The notes below the pieces were generated by a model. The model was given only the letters and a program-made list of their open reading frames with translations. It made no database searches and had not been told where the DNA came from. From CAYMAI01 sp964388445 (GTDB lineage: Bacteria; 4484-113; JAGGVC01), in NCBI GenBank assembly GCA_964388445.1, contig CAYMAI010000003.1, positions 62,001-126,000 of the forward strand: a stretch of 64,000 nucleotides of DNA, written 5' to 3'. Shown piece after piece: positions 52,589 through 61,085 of the stretch (position 1 is its first letter; each line of letters begins with the position of its first letter). A program made the position numbers and the translations under genes.

Positions 52589-52674
52589 TAGCCGCGCGGC
52601 AGGATGTCAATAGGATAGAGGAAATATTCGAAATTGGCTTGTTCGTATCAATTTAGGGCGGCAGATAATCCGGG

Positions 52675-53001
52675 TCATCCGACAATCGCTTCTTCGATAA
52701 CACCGGTTAAAAAATCCTCGTCTTGGACGCCGAATAACCGTTCGACCGCTCTGCCGCTTTTATATATAACCAGCGTGGGAACAACGAGTACGCCTGCAAG
52801 CTCGCAGGTTTTTGGGTTTTCGGCGACATTTACGGAATAGAATTTGGCGCTGTCGCCGAGCCTGCGCTCGATGCTCATTACCGTGTCGGTCATTTTGCGG
52901 CAAGGTTTGCAAAATCCGGCCCAAAACAGGCACACCGCCGGCTGTTTGGAGCGGCCGATTTCGGTTTCGAATGCAGATTGATTGAGAGGAGTAATGCTCA
53001 T
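52675..53001 (-). CDS. Thioredoxin-like protein with CKPC active site
   Basis: This 108-residue thioredoxin fold has the active site in WAGFCKPCRKM near residue 29, with Lys where classical thioredoxins have Gly, and the cis-Pro segment VVPTLVIYKSG. It would reduce disulfides in the cytoplasm; the CKPC motif may shift its redox potential. ATG 53001 was chosen over the longer frame because the fold starts there; GAAGAAC upstream is a weak ribosome site. Its leader is unusually long and can fold (see the RNA feature upstream), which suggests regulation. Confidence 0.82.
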   Translation of the reverse strand: MSITPLNQSAFETEIGRSKQPAVCLFWAGFCKPCRKMTDTVMSIERRLGDSAKFYSVNVAENPKTCELAGVLVVPTLVIYKSGRAVERLFGVQDEDFLTGVIEEAIVG

Positions 53002-53060
53002 GAAAAGTTCTTCGACGCGAAAACCCCGCGTTGCGGATTCCGTTGGTACAGTCGGATGTT

Positions 53061-53162
53061 CCAAGTGGGTACCCTGGCGTGCCCCCACGAGGACGACGCT
53101 ATACCCGGCTCCCTTAGGAAAGGTGTTGACTCCATCAACTTAGAATCCACTGGACGCAGGGC
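53061..53162 (-). ncRNA. Candidate structured RNA or regulatory leader upstream of the thioredoxin-like gene
   Basis: The predicted start at 53162 coincides with the first base of a helix: 53162-53154 (GCCCTGCGT) pairs with 53080-53071 (ACGCCAGGGT) through 9 bp and one bulged C. A second helix, 53153-53147 (CCAGTGG) with 53068-53061 (CCACTTGG, one bulge), is sterically incompatible with the first and so would be an alternative state. Small hairpins GTTGA/TCAAC and CCTT/AAGG lie inside. A weak CCGC-AAC-GCGG stem followed by GGTTTT lies at 53036-53020. I could not match it to a known family; 6S, SRP and T-box RNAs were considered. Confidence 0.4.
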
Positions 53163-53168
53163 AAATTG

Positions 53169-53174
53169 ATTATA
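53169..53174 (-). promoter_or_regulatory. -10 box for the leader RNA / thioredoxin-like gene
   Basis: On the minus strand TATAAT is preceded by TTGTGG at a long 20-base spacing, and the GCCCTG helix begins 6 bases downstream. It gives a leader of about 160 bases before ATG 53001. Confidence 0.55.
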
Positions 53175-53254
53175 TCCCGAAAGTTTCGGGTTCGCCACAA
53201 ATTGGCGATTTACGCAAGAAATGGAGCAATAGAGGCATGTCCAAGCAGGCATCA

Positions 53255-53263
53255 TGCTAGACT
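53255..53263 (+). promoter_or_regulatory. Extended -10 promoter of recX, leaderless layout
   Basis: TGCTAGACT is followed by exactly 6 bases (TTTGCC) and GTG at 53270. Confidence 0.6.
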
Positions 53264-53269
53264 TTTGCC

Positions 53270-54001
53270 GTGGTTTCCGAAGTGACTTTTTCCGGAGACA
53301 AACGGCTGGACAGCGCCAAGGCGGCCTTGCCGGACGGCTGTCTTCAACATTGTTCGCAAGCTACCGTGACCGCGGCGGGCAAACCGCGCGGTCATTCGAG
53401 ATCGAAAAGGGTTTATTGGAGCGACGGTTCAATTTGGCGGATTCCCGAAACGGTTGCCGATGAATTCGGAATCGAAAAGTTCAGGGAATTTACCGCCGGG
53501 CGGCGTATGGAGCTTTGGGCCGCTTCCCAGCGCGAGCGCGCAAAGCAGTCCGCGCTCGCGATGCTCGCGGTTCGCGACCATACCGCATTCGAAATCGGTA
53601 GAAAGTTGTTCGGTAAAGGTTTCGTCAAAGATGCGGCTGAATTCGCCATTTTCGAGGTGAAAAAGCTCGGACTCGTTTGCGAAGCCGAATACGCCAAAAA
53701 ATATGCCGCTTCGAGGCTGGCAAAACCGGGCAAGGGCGAAAAAGCGGTTAAAAATGAACTGCTTCGGAAAGGCATCCCATCGAATATAGCCGACGAAGCG
53801 ATAAAAGAGGCCGCAAGCCCCGAATCCCAGCTTGAGAGCGCACTAAATTGGCTTGATCGAAAGGGTAAGAAATACACCGCTCGACTTACAGATGAATACG
53901 AAGCTAAGGAGAAAAACAAGCTGTCCGCCGCGCTTTACAGGCGAGGATACAGCGGAGAAATTATTAGATCGGTACTTTTAAGAATTGATAGCCAGGTTTA
54001 A
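53270..54001 (+). CDS. recX: RecX-family regulatory protein
   Basis: This 243-residue helical-repeat protein belongs to the RecX family. It shows three-helix repeats such as ALAMLAVRDHTAFEIGRKLFGKGF, GEKAVKNELLRKGIPSNIADEAIKE and LSAALYRRGYSGEIIRSVL. The first 75 residues form a beta-like N-extension (VTFSGDKRLDSAKAALPDG), seen in some clades. RecX modulates RecA filaments; recA is not in the window. The GTG start follows an extended -10 box by 6 bases. It overlaps the next gene by 17 bases. Confidence 0.82.
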   Translation: MVSEVTFSGDKRLDSAKAALPDGCLQHCSQATVTAAGKPRGHSRSKRVYWSDGSIWRIPETVADEFGIEKFREFTAGRRMELWAASQRERAKQSALAMLAVRDHTAFEIGRKLFGKGFVKDAAEFAIFEVKKLGLVCEAEYAKKYAASRLAKPGKGEKAVKNELLRKGIPSNIADEAIKEAASPESQLESALNWLDRKGKKYTARLTDEYEAKEKNKLSAALYRRGYSGEIIRSVLLRIDSQV

Positions 54002-55196
54002 ATATTTGAAAACGCGATTTCCCTCAATAGTCATTTTACTCGTTTCGGCGCTGGGATTCATAGTTTTGATATTCGGCATATCCGCCGCTGTCAGGCAAAT
54101 TGCGCTCGGCGCGGCGCAATCGCCTCCACACGACGCAAAACGAATCGGAGTATGGTCGTGGGAAGAAGGGTATATTTCACAGCTTCTTTTCAGGGACGAT
54201 TCGAGGCTATGGATTTATTTGGTCAATCCCGAAGGAGCCGCACTTTGGGAATTGAATTTGGACGGCCCTTCGAAGCAGAAATTAATTCCTGCTACCTTTC
54301 TTGACAACTTTGTTTCAGGTCCGGATTGGCTTGCCAACGCGAGCATCGCGGCATCTCAAACGAGAAAACACTTGCTTCTTTGGCCAAATTCCCTAAAGAG
54401 CTTGCGGCCCGCTTGCTTACTCGTTCGCGTTGAACAGGATGCCGCAGTGCGTGCGGTACCGCTTGAAATACCGGATGAATTCGCGGTCGGGTGCGCAGAC
54501 TTTTCCTTCGACGACAAGTATCTGGCAATTGTCAGGCATCCCGCTTCCACCGCGGGAAGCGAAGTATTGATGTTCGACTTGCGAAAACAAACCGAGCTTG
54601 GAGTGCTTAAACCCGTCGAATTCAGCCCCGAAGGCCATCCGGGCCTCATAACAAGAGCTAAGTTCGAATTCGCTACCGACAGGCTTTGGATTTCCGCCGG
54701 TATTTTCAAGAGCGAGATTTACGAGCCGCCGCTTCTTGTGAGCATTCCTTCCGGAAAAGGAGACTACATCCCGCTGATTCAAGGGAATATATTGCCGGAC
54801 GGACTTGTCGTCGATTCGCTCGGCGTATCCGTGCTTCTCGACGCCAAGGCAGCTCAAGGAAAAACCGGCGTCGATCCGAACAACTGGTGGGTCATTTCTT
54901 CTTCGGGCAGAAACGCAAAGAAGCCAAGCGCTCTCAAAGGGGCATTTTCGAGAGTCTGGCCTTTCGGCGAAGGCTATTACGCGGCGATATTCCGCCAGTC
55001 ACAGTCTTCGGGAGGCTACAGCGACAGGCGCCTAATTCTCGTTTCGCCGGACGGCGTCAAAAACATATTCCCTAATCCGAGGTTAGCCGCGTGCTCCCCG
55101 TCCGGAGCGTATATCGCGGCAATTAAAGAAGGCTCGAATAGGCTAGAAGTTTATAAATTGCTGCCCAAACCGGAGGACCAAGCGCCAGATGCTTAA
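53985..55196 (+). CDS. Membrane-anchored beta-propeller-like protein of unknown function
   Basis: This 403-residue protein has one N-terminal transmembrane helix (about 14-36). The rest is beta-rich with TolB/WD40-like strand patterns, for example GCADFSFDDKYLAIVRHP, SEVLMFDLRKQTELG and LAACSPSGAYIAAIKEGSNRLEVYKL. No catalytic motif is seen. It probably lies in the periplasm as a propeller. The start is TTG 53985, inside the end of recX. It overlaps the MBL hydrolase gene by 8 bases, so recX, this gene and the hydrolase form a tight transcription unit. Confidence 0.68.
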   Translation: MIARFKYLKTRFPSIVILLVSALGFIVLIFGISAAVRQIALGAAQSPPHDAKRIGVWSWEEGYISQLLFRDDSRLWIYLVNPEGAALWELNLDGPSKQKLIPATFLDNFVSGPDWLANASIAASQTRKHLLLWPNSLKSLRPACLLVRVEQDAAVRAVPLEIPDEFAVGCADFSFDDKYLAIVRHPASTAGSEVLMFDLRKQTELGVLKPVEFSPEGHPGLITRAKFEFATDRLWISAGIFKSEIYEPPLLVSIPSGKGDYIPLIQGNILPDGLVVDSLGVSVLLDAKAAQGKTGVDPNNWWVISSSGRNAKKPSALKGAFSRVWPFGEGYYAAIFRQSQSSGGYSDRRLILVSPDGVKNIFPNPRLAACSPSGAYIAAIKEGSNRLEVYKLLPKPEDQAPDA

Positions 55197-55815
55197 GCTC
55201 GAACGTCACATTTGCGGACCGCTGGCAAACAACGTGTATCTTTTTTACGATCCGAAATCGCTTGAAGCGATGCTAATAGACCCCGGAATCGGATCAGAAT
55301 ATCTGGCCGAAAACATCGGCGCCGCGAGCTTGAATTTAAAATACATCGTGAACACGCATGGGCATTTCGACCACACGTTTAACAACGCGTTTTTTAAAAA
55401 GAAGTTCCCCGAAGCTCAGTTGGCAATACATAAGGGCGATGTTCATATGCTCAAGGCTCAGACCGAGATGGCAACGATGTTCGGCTTCGACGCGGAATCT
55501 TCGCCGGAACCGGATTTGTTCCTTTATGAAGGCCAAAAGCTCGCCCTTGGCGAATTTCAGGTGGAAATAATCGAAGTGCCAGGACATTCTCCCGGGGGAA
55601 TCGCTCTCGTTTATGAAAACATCGCTATCGTTGGAGATGCATTGTTCGAGGGCAGCATCGGCAGAACGGATTTGCCGGGCGCGAATCATCGCCTTTTACT
55701 CGATTCGATTATGCAGAAACTGCTGGTATTGCCGGATTCAACCGAAGTGTATCCCGGTCACGGAAACGCGACACGAATCGGCGAGGAAAAGGCGTCGAAT
55801 CCGTTTTTGAAATAG
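55189..55815 (+). CDS. Metallo-beta-lactamase-fold hydrolase (glyoxalase II-like)
   Basis: This 208-residue MBL-fold enzyme carries the metal motif THGHFDH near residue 57, His in VPGHSPGG, Asp in VGDALF and His in YPGHG, i.e. all ligands for a binuclear centre. The build is that of short glyoxalase II-like thiolester hydrolases. The lack of a C-terminal helical domain makes hydroxyacylglutathione an uncertain substrate. CGGAGGACC precedes ATG. It overlaps the upstream propeller gene by 8 bases. Confidence 0.88.
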   Translation: MLKLERHICGPLANNVYLFYDPKSLEAMLIDPGIGSEYLAENIGAASLNLKYIVNTHGHFDHTFNNAFFKKKFPEAQLAIHKGDVHMLKAQTEMATMFGFDAESSPEPDLFLYEGQKLALGEFQVEIIEVPGHSPGGIALVYENIAIVGDALFEGSIGRTDLPGANHRLLLDSIMQKLLVLPDSTEVYPGHGNATRIGEEKASNPFLK

Positions 55816-55903
55816 ACCGAATACATATCAACCTACTCCGGCGGCGCTAAAATGCCGGCGCTGTGGTATAAACTCTCGTTTCGTTTGAGGTACTTTTCAG
55901 CTT

Positions 55904-56497
55904 ATGATTTCAATCAGTTGGCACGAGAACCGGCAGACGGAGTTCGAAATTCTGCCGCACATACTCGAACGCTGGTCGCCGCGGTCTTTCACCGGCGACC
56001 CGATGCCCCGTGAAGACCTGCTCGCGATGTTCGAAGCGGCTCGCTTCGCTCCGAGCAGCGCCAACGAACAGCCGTGGCGGTTTGTCTTTGCTTTTCGCGA
56101 CTCGCCGCAATTCGACAAGTTCAAAGAAATATTGAGCGAAGTCAATTGGCAGTGGGCAAAACGCGCATCGGCGTTGCTGATTATCTCAGCAAAAAAAACG
56201 CTTTCCGATACCGGCGAGCAGAATTCCAGCGCGGAGTTCGATACGGGCTGCGCCTGGGGATATTTCGCGCTCGAGGCCACTAGGCGCGGTTACGTTACGC
56301 ACGGAATGGCCGGATTCAGAAAGGACAAGGCGGCTTCGGCGCTGAATATTCCCCTGGAATATACTCCCATCGCTGCTGTGGCCGTCGGCAAACTTGCCGA
56401 AAAAGATTTTTTGCCGGAAAGCATTGCGGAATCCGAGTTTCCCCAGCCTCGACTGTCTCAATCGGAATTCGCTTTTGAAGGATCGTTCGATAAATAG
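55904..56497 (+). CDS. Nitroreductase-family FMN protein
   Basis: This 197-residue protein has the FMN-binding ERWSPRSF near the N-terminus and AARFAPSSANEQPWRFVFA, then GYVTHGMAGF, all typical of nitroreductases. It would reduce nitro or quinone compounds with NAD(P)H, though the physiological substrate is unknown. A TATAAACT box lies upstream and TTGAGGT precedes ATG 55904 in a short leader, so this gene is of the led class. Confidence 0.85.
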   Translation: MISISWHENRQTEFEILPHILERWSPRSFTGDPMPREDLLAMFEAARFAPSSANEQPWRFVFAFRDSPQFDKFKEILSEVNWQWAKRASALLIISAKKTLSDTGEQNSSAEFDTGCAWGYFALEATRRGYVTHGMAGFRKDKAASALNIPLEYTPIAAVAVGKLAEKDFLPESIAESEFPQPRLSQSEFAFEGSFDK

Positions 56498-56554
56498 CCG
56501 AATCCGGTTTGACTGGCCGCCGGTGCAGGCAAAATTAATCTGGAGAATACTGCG

Positions 56555-58381
56555 ATGACTGAAACGCGTAACGGTGTAGTTTGGGATTTGACGAGCTACT
56601 TTCCGGAATTCGGCGGCCCGGGCATGACCGAATTCAAGGAAAATCTGCATTCCGGCATTTCGGAATTGGAGCAATCCGCAGCCAAGCTAAATCCGCTTTC
56701 CGACGCGAACGCCGACGATTGGGAGGCGCTGCTCCTGAAGTCGGAAGAACTTATAACGCGTCTTGGACACCTGTCGTCGTATATCGGTTGCTTGTCCGCC
56801 GCAGATGCGGGAAACGAAGCTTATTCGCAGGAAGAAGGCAGGCTTGCAAAGCTGTTCGCCAGTTTCGAAAAGTACAACACGGAGGTGCTGCGCGGATTCA
56901 AAGATGTACCGGACGACGTTTTCGAGAGGTTCATTTCCCGTGAAAAATTGAAGGGCGCGGAGTATTACATCAAACGTATTCGAGAAATGGCCAAGTACAC
57001 GATGGCGAAAGAGCTGGAAAATCTGACATCCGATTTGAATATCGACGGCATCGGAGCTTGGGGCAGGCTTTATAACAAGATTAGCGGCAAACTTGAATTC
57101 GAAATGCGTTATCCGGACGGTAAAATCGAGAAAAAGCCGATTTCTCAATGGCGATCGCTAATGTCCGACGCGGACAGAAACGTCGGAAGGGCGGCATTCG
57201 AGGGTGGTAACGAAGCGTGGAAGGGCATCGAAGACGTTTGCGCGGCGTCGCTCAATTCGATCGCGGGAACCAGACTGACGCTGAACAAATACCGCGGTAT
57301 CGACGATTTTCTACATAACGCACTTTTTCAATCCTGCGTTTCCAAAGAAACGCTCGACGCGATGTATAAAGCGATTTACGACAATATCGAAATCGCAAGG
57401 GATATTTTGCGCATAAAAGCGCGGGCTTTAGGACGAACCGGAATCTATTGGTTCGAGCGGGAAGCGCCGTTACCTATGGACGAGGCGGTTGTATACGGTT
57501 GGAATGAAGGCTCCGCGATGGTGGAAAAGGCTTTCGATAAAGCGTATCCGAAGCTCGGCGAATATTACAGGTATGCGTTGTCCAAAAAGTGGATCGAATC
57601 CGAACCGAGGCAGGGTAAAAGGCCCGGCGCTTTCTGCACCGGCTCGCCGTTCACCAAAGAGCAGCGCGTATATCAGACGTTTAACGGCGCAATCGGCGAC
57701 GTCACGACGCTCGCGCACGAATTGGGACATGCTTTTCACGGGCATTTGCTGAAAGAGCTTCGCCCGATGGCGCGAAGATATCCGATGACACTTGCAGAAA
57801 CCGCTTCGATTTTCGCGGAGCATATTCTAGCGGACGGAGTTTATCGCGACGATTCAATAGGCGATGCCGCGAAGCTTCTTATGCTGGATGCCGACCTTTG
57901 CGGCTCGGCTATTCTTATGCTCGACATAACGGTAAGATTCGAATTCGAAAAGGCGCTTCACGAAGAGCGGAAACACGGCGAAGTATCCGTGTCCCGGCTC
58001 AAGGAACTGATGGTGGATATGCAAAAGCGCGTATTCGGCGACTCGCTTATGGAGGACGGGGTTGACCCGATGTTCTGGGCGTCGAAATTGCATTTCTACA
58101 TTACCCAGGTCACCTTTTACAATTTCCCTTACACTATGGGTTTTCTTCTTGCTCGCGCGCTGTACGAAAAATTCCGCGAAGAAGGAGACAGCTTCCTTCC
58201 GCAGTACGAAAACTTCCTGATGTTGACCGGCAGCGACAGCGTCGAAAACGTTGCGAAGCAAACCATCGGCGAAGACACGACGAACCCGGAATTCTGGGCA
58301 AAACCACTCAGAAGCCTTGTTCCGCAACTAGAGAAATACGCCGGGTTGCTTAACGGAACGTCCGCAGCCAAAGCCGAGTAA
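56555..58381 (+). CDS. pepF: Oligoendopeptidase F, M3 family
   Basis: This 608-residue zinc metallopeptidase has the active-site HELGHAFH at residue 388, and the third ligand in the ETASIFAEHIL segment that follows. The N-terminal PepF domain (about 110-185) and the M3 catalytic domain cover the whole length, which is normal for the family. It cuts short peptides inside the cell. GGAGAATACTGCG precedes ATG 56555. It is followed by a 225-base gap containing a palindrome. Confidence 0.93.
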   Translation: MTETRNGVVWDLTSYFPEFGGPGMTEFKENLHSGISELEQSAAKLNPLSDANADDWEALLLKSEELITRLGHLSSYIGCLSAADAGNEAYSQEEGRLAKLFASFEKYNTEVLRGFKDVPDDVFERFISREKLKGAEYYIKRIREMAKYTMAKELENLTSDLNIDGIGAWGRLYNKISGKLEFEMRYPDGKIEKKPISQWRSLMSDADRNVGRAAFEGGNEAWKGIEDVCAASLNSIAGTRLTLNKYRGIDDFLHNALFQSCVSKETLDAMYKAIYDNIEIARDILRIKARALGRTGIYWFEREAPLPMDEAVVYGWNEGSAMVEKAFDKAYPKLGEYYRYALSKKWIESEPRQGKRPGAFCTGSPFTKEQRVYQTFNGAIGDVTTLAHELGHAFHGHLLKELRPMARRYPMTLAETASIFAEHILADGVYRDDSIGDAAKLLMLDADLCGSAILMLDITVRFEFEKALHEERKHGEVSVSRLKELMVDMQKRVFGDSLMEDGVDPMFWASKLHFYITQVTFYNFPYTMGFLLARALYEKFREEGDSFLPQYENFLMLTGSDSVENVAKQTIGEDTTNPEFWAKPLRSLVPQLEKYAGLLNGTSAAKAE

Positions 58382-58435
58382 AACAGCCGGAAGTTGCCAG
58401 ATTTCATCATAATTCCATAGTCAACGCGCCAGTTC

Positions 58436-58449
58436 GTTACACCTGTAAC
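58436..58449. promoter_or_regulatory. Perfect inverted repeat, possible operator
   Basis: GTTACA-CC-TGTAAC is a 6-2-6 palindrome in the gap between pepF and the ABC-2 permease remnant (58382-58606). It resembles sites of TetR or GntR-type repressors, but no regulator gene is adjacent. The rest of the gap is AT-rich with no gene seen. Confidence 0.35.
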
Positions 58450-58606
58450 AAAGCCGGGGATGCCGCTTAGTCCGCATAAATAAAATAGCTTTAAGCTCCT
58501 AAGGCAAAGTCTCGATTAAAACCGGCGAAAACTTTCGCGAAACATCCCGTAAACTATGCGCGCGGCGATTTTTACCTGATGCCTGCCGTTCTACTTTCGG
58601 AGGTTT

Positions 58607-58810
58607 ATGTTTCCAATCTCGAACATGCCAACCGTAGTTCAAGCAATAACTTATGTAAATCCGCTCAAGTTTTTCGTCGAAATAATTCGCGGAATATTGC
58701 TCAAAGGACTGGGCATAGGTTCATTGGGAATCGAATTCGCCGTGCTGGCGATCTTGGGGATTTCGACGATGCTCCTGGCTGCGTCGAGATTCAAAAAGAC
58801 TGCGGCGTGA
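58607..58810 (+). pseudogene. C-terminal remnant of an ABC-2 type permease
   Basis: The 67-residue frame matches the conserved C-terminal end of ABC-2 permeases (DrrB/YhhJ type): MFPISNMP, TYVNPLKFFVEIIRGILLKG and a last helix ending in RFKK. A full protein would have about 370 residues. The upstream frame meets a stop at 58577 and shows no permease sequence, so homology begins abruptly near 58600. The fragment still has a good GGAGGTTT site before ATG and may be expressed as a two-helix peptide. Its last 20 bases overlap the 3' end of ltaE. Confidence 0.7.
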
Positions 58811-59894
58811 TGCCGTTCATACTGCGGCCGGCGCGGCCGCTCATTCCGGCCAGCACTTCCCGAATCTTTTCGCCTGCGTATTCCGCTTCAGATTCCGTTA
58901 CGTCCAGGTGAAGCACAAGCCGAATTCGCGTTTTGCTTATGGTTAAAAACCTGACGCCGCGACGTTCCATGGCCTGCCTAACGAGTTCGGGGTCGTATTT
59001 CGAGTTATCGAATTCGACTATCAGAATGTTGGTGTCCGGCTCGATAGGCGCGGCTCCGTCGAACCCGCCAAACGCTTCGAACAGCAAACGTGCGTGCTTG
59101 TGGTCTTCTTCGAGCCGGGAGATATTGTTGTCTAAAGCATAAAGCCCGGCAGCTGCCAGAATTCCGGATTGGCGCATGCCTCCGCCAAGGTATTTCCTTA
59201 TCCTGTGGGCATAAGCGATATGATCGCGGCTTCCCGCAAGCAGCGAGCCGGCGGGACAGCCCAATCCTTTCGATAGACAAACGCTGACGGTATCCGCCGG
59301 GCGAGAGAGATCTCCAAGTGGAATTCCGGTTGCCACGTGGACGTTCCAAAGCCTTGCGCCGTCAAGATGCAGGAGCATTCCGCGCTCATTACAAAGCTGG
59401 GATATGGCGATGATTTCGTCCTGAGGAAAAATCGAACCGCCGGCCCGGTTATGCGAGTTTTCGATTTCAACAAGCGACGTGCGCGCAAAATGGCTGTTGT
59501 CCGGAGCGATTTTTTCTTCGACTTGTTCCGCCGTAAACGCCCCGCGGGTTCCGGCAATTGTCTTCGGAATCACTCCGCTGATTGCGGCCGGCGCACCGCC
59601 TTCGTAATTCAGTATGTGGCAACCTTCTTCGCATATTACGGCGTCACCGGGCCTTGTATGGACTTTGAGGGCGATTTGATTCGCCATAGTGCCGCTTGGC
59701 ATAAACAGCGCGGCTTCCTTGCCGAGTAGTTCCGCAATGCGATCCTGAAGCAGGATAACCGTTGGGTCGTCGCCGAGAACGTCGTCTCCGACCGGAGCTG
59801 ACATCATCGCTTCGTACATTTCAGGACTAGGACGCGTCACCGTATCGCTTCGCAAATCGACCGGCTTGGAAAAGCTGTTGGAGAAATCCGTCAT
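58791..59894 (-). CDS. ltaE: Low-specificity L-threonine aldolase
   Basis: This 367-residue PLP enzyme has DLRSDTVTRPSPEM at the N-terminus, VGDDVLGDDPT, the PLP-lysine motif SVCLSKGLGCPAGS, and HLDGARLWN, all typical of threonine aldolases. It splits threonine into glycine and acetaldehyde, a second threonine-to-glycine route besides tdh-kbl. AGGCGG lies before ATG 59894. The C-terminus overlaps the permease remnant on the other strand by 20 bases. Confidence 0.92.
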   Translation of the reverse strand: MTDFSNSFSKPVDLRSDTVTRPSPEMYEAMMSAPVGDDVLGDDPTVILLQDRIAELLGKEAALFMPSGTMANQIALKVHTRPGDAVICEEGCHILNYEGGAPAAISGVIPKTIAGTRGAFTAEQVEEKIAPDNSHFARTSLVEIENSHNRAGGSIFPQDEIIAISQLCNERGMLLHLDGARLWNVHVATGIPLGDLSRPADTVSVCLSKGLGCPAGSLLAGSRDHIAYAHRIRKYLGGGMRQSGILAAAGLYALDNNISRLEEDHKHARLLFEAFGGFDGAAPIEPDTNILIVEFDNSKYDPELVRQAMERRGVRFLTISKTRIRLVLHLDVTESEAEYAGEKIREVLAGMSGRAGRSMNGITPQSF

Positions 59895-59983
59895 CTTGAA
59901 ACCGCCTAATTACAGGTAGAATCCGGATTATCGCGCATGCTGGACGCTGAAGGTGCGAACAATGGCAGAAGACAAAATGCCGT

Positions 59984-61021
59984 TTAGTAAATTTGCGGCG
60001 GAATTTCGGGCGCTTCAGCATCTGGGCCGAGATACAGACTTGGGCTGATAACCACTTTGCCGAAGTATTTGCCATCCTTCACGGCTCGCCATGCCTCAGG
60101 CGCTTTGTCCAGCGAAAAAACCTTACCGATAACCGGGCGAATTTTGCCCGCTTCGATGTATTTCGAAAGCTCGCTTTCCGCTGTTTCGAGCAATTCCGGC
60201 GTCTCCCGGAGCGTCATCATGGTAAATCCCAGAACTCCGTTGGATTTGGCAATGAGGGACGCGAAGTCGATTTCCGGGGTTTTCCGGCTAACCGCACCGT
60301 ACACGACCACTTTGCCGTGGGGGCGGAGCGATTTCATCAACTGTGCGGTAGTCTCTCCTCCAACGGCATCGAACGCATGATCCGCGCCGCCGAGCGATTT
60401 AACCTGTTCACTAAGGTCCTCGCCCGAGGTAACCAGTATTGCGTCTGCACCTAATTGAGCGATTTTGTTCGCCTTTTCAGCAGAGCGTGTTGTCGCGATT
60501 ACCTTAGTTCCCAACGCTTTGGCGAGTTGCACCGCAATGTGTCCAACTCCGCCAGCGGCGGCTGTAATTATTACGGTTTGACCCGGCTTCAAATCGAGCA
60601 GGTGAATCAGACCTCCCCACGCGGTTAGTCCTGCAAGCCAAAACGAGCCGGCTTCTTCGTCAACGAATTCTTTCGGAGTGGGCATCAAATCGTCTTCCCG
60701 GCAAACTACAAACTCCGAAAAAGCGCCGGTCACGCGGCCGAACCCGACGCTGCCTTGACGGAAGGCCACGCGATCATTCGCGTCGAATTTGGTTACGTTT
60801 TCGCCTTTTTCGTACACGAAACCGGCGCCTTCGAAACCGGGCGTTATGGGCAAGGGAGGTTTGCGAAAGTACAGGCCCGCGGGCACCAGTATGTCGACTG
60901 GATTTACGCCGGCTGCCATAACCTTCACTACTACTTCGTCCGCAGCAGGCGAAGGTTTTGGCATTTCGACGATTTTCATCGCGTTCTCATTGCCGTATTC
61001 TTCAAACTTTATTGCGCGCAT
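59984..61021 (-). CDS. Zinc-independent quinone oxidoreductase-like dehydrogenase (MDR family)
   Basis: This 345-residue member of the medium-chain reductase family has a GroES-like N-domain (AAGVNPVDILVPAG) and a Rossmann motif AAAGGVGHIAVQLAKALG for NAD(P)H. The zinc cysteines of alcohol dehydrogenases are absent, as in quinone oxidoreductases. The substrate is unknown. ATG 61021 was chosen because GAGGGGA precedes it. It follows the Rrf2 gene by 64 bases; a TATATT box lies in that gap. Confidence 0.85.
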   Translation of the reverse strand: MRAIKFEEYGNENAMKIVEMPKPSPAADEVVVKVMAAGVNPVDILVPAGLYFRKPPLPITPGFEGAGFVYEKGENVTKFDANDRVAFRQGSVGFGRVTGAFSEFVVCREDDLMPTPKEFVDEEAGSFWLAGLTAWGGLIHLLDLKPGQTVIITAAAGGVGHIAVQLAKALGTKVIATTRSAEKANKIAQLGADAILVTSGEDLSEQVKSLGGADHAFDAVGGETTAQLMKSLRPHGKVVVYGAVSRKTPEIDFASLIAKSNGVLGFTMMTLRETPELLETAESELSKYIEAGKIRPVIGKVFSLDKAPEAWRAVKDGKYFGKVVISPSLYLGPDAEAPEIPPQIY

Positions 61022-61085
61022 TGAATCCCCTCGTAACGGTTCAAGGAGATAATATAGCAATTAATCGAGAAACGCAACACGCAGA

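Noticed and set aside
53061..53162. Assignment of the leader RNA to 6S, SRP or T-box families
   Set aside because: The first bases and the GCACGCCAGGG end resemble some 6S RNAs, but the helix-to-helix length of about 92 bases is too short for 6S. The SRP tetraloop region and the T-box TGGNACCGCG element are absent.
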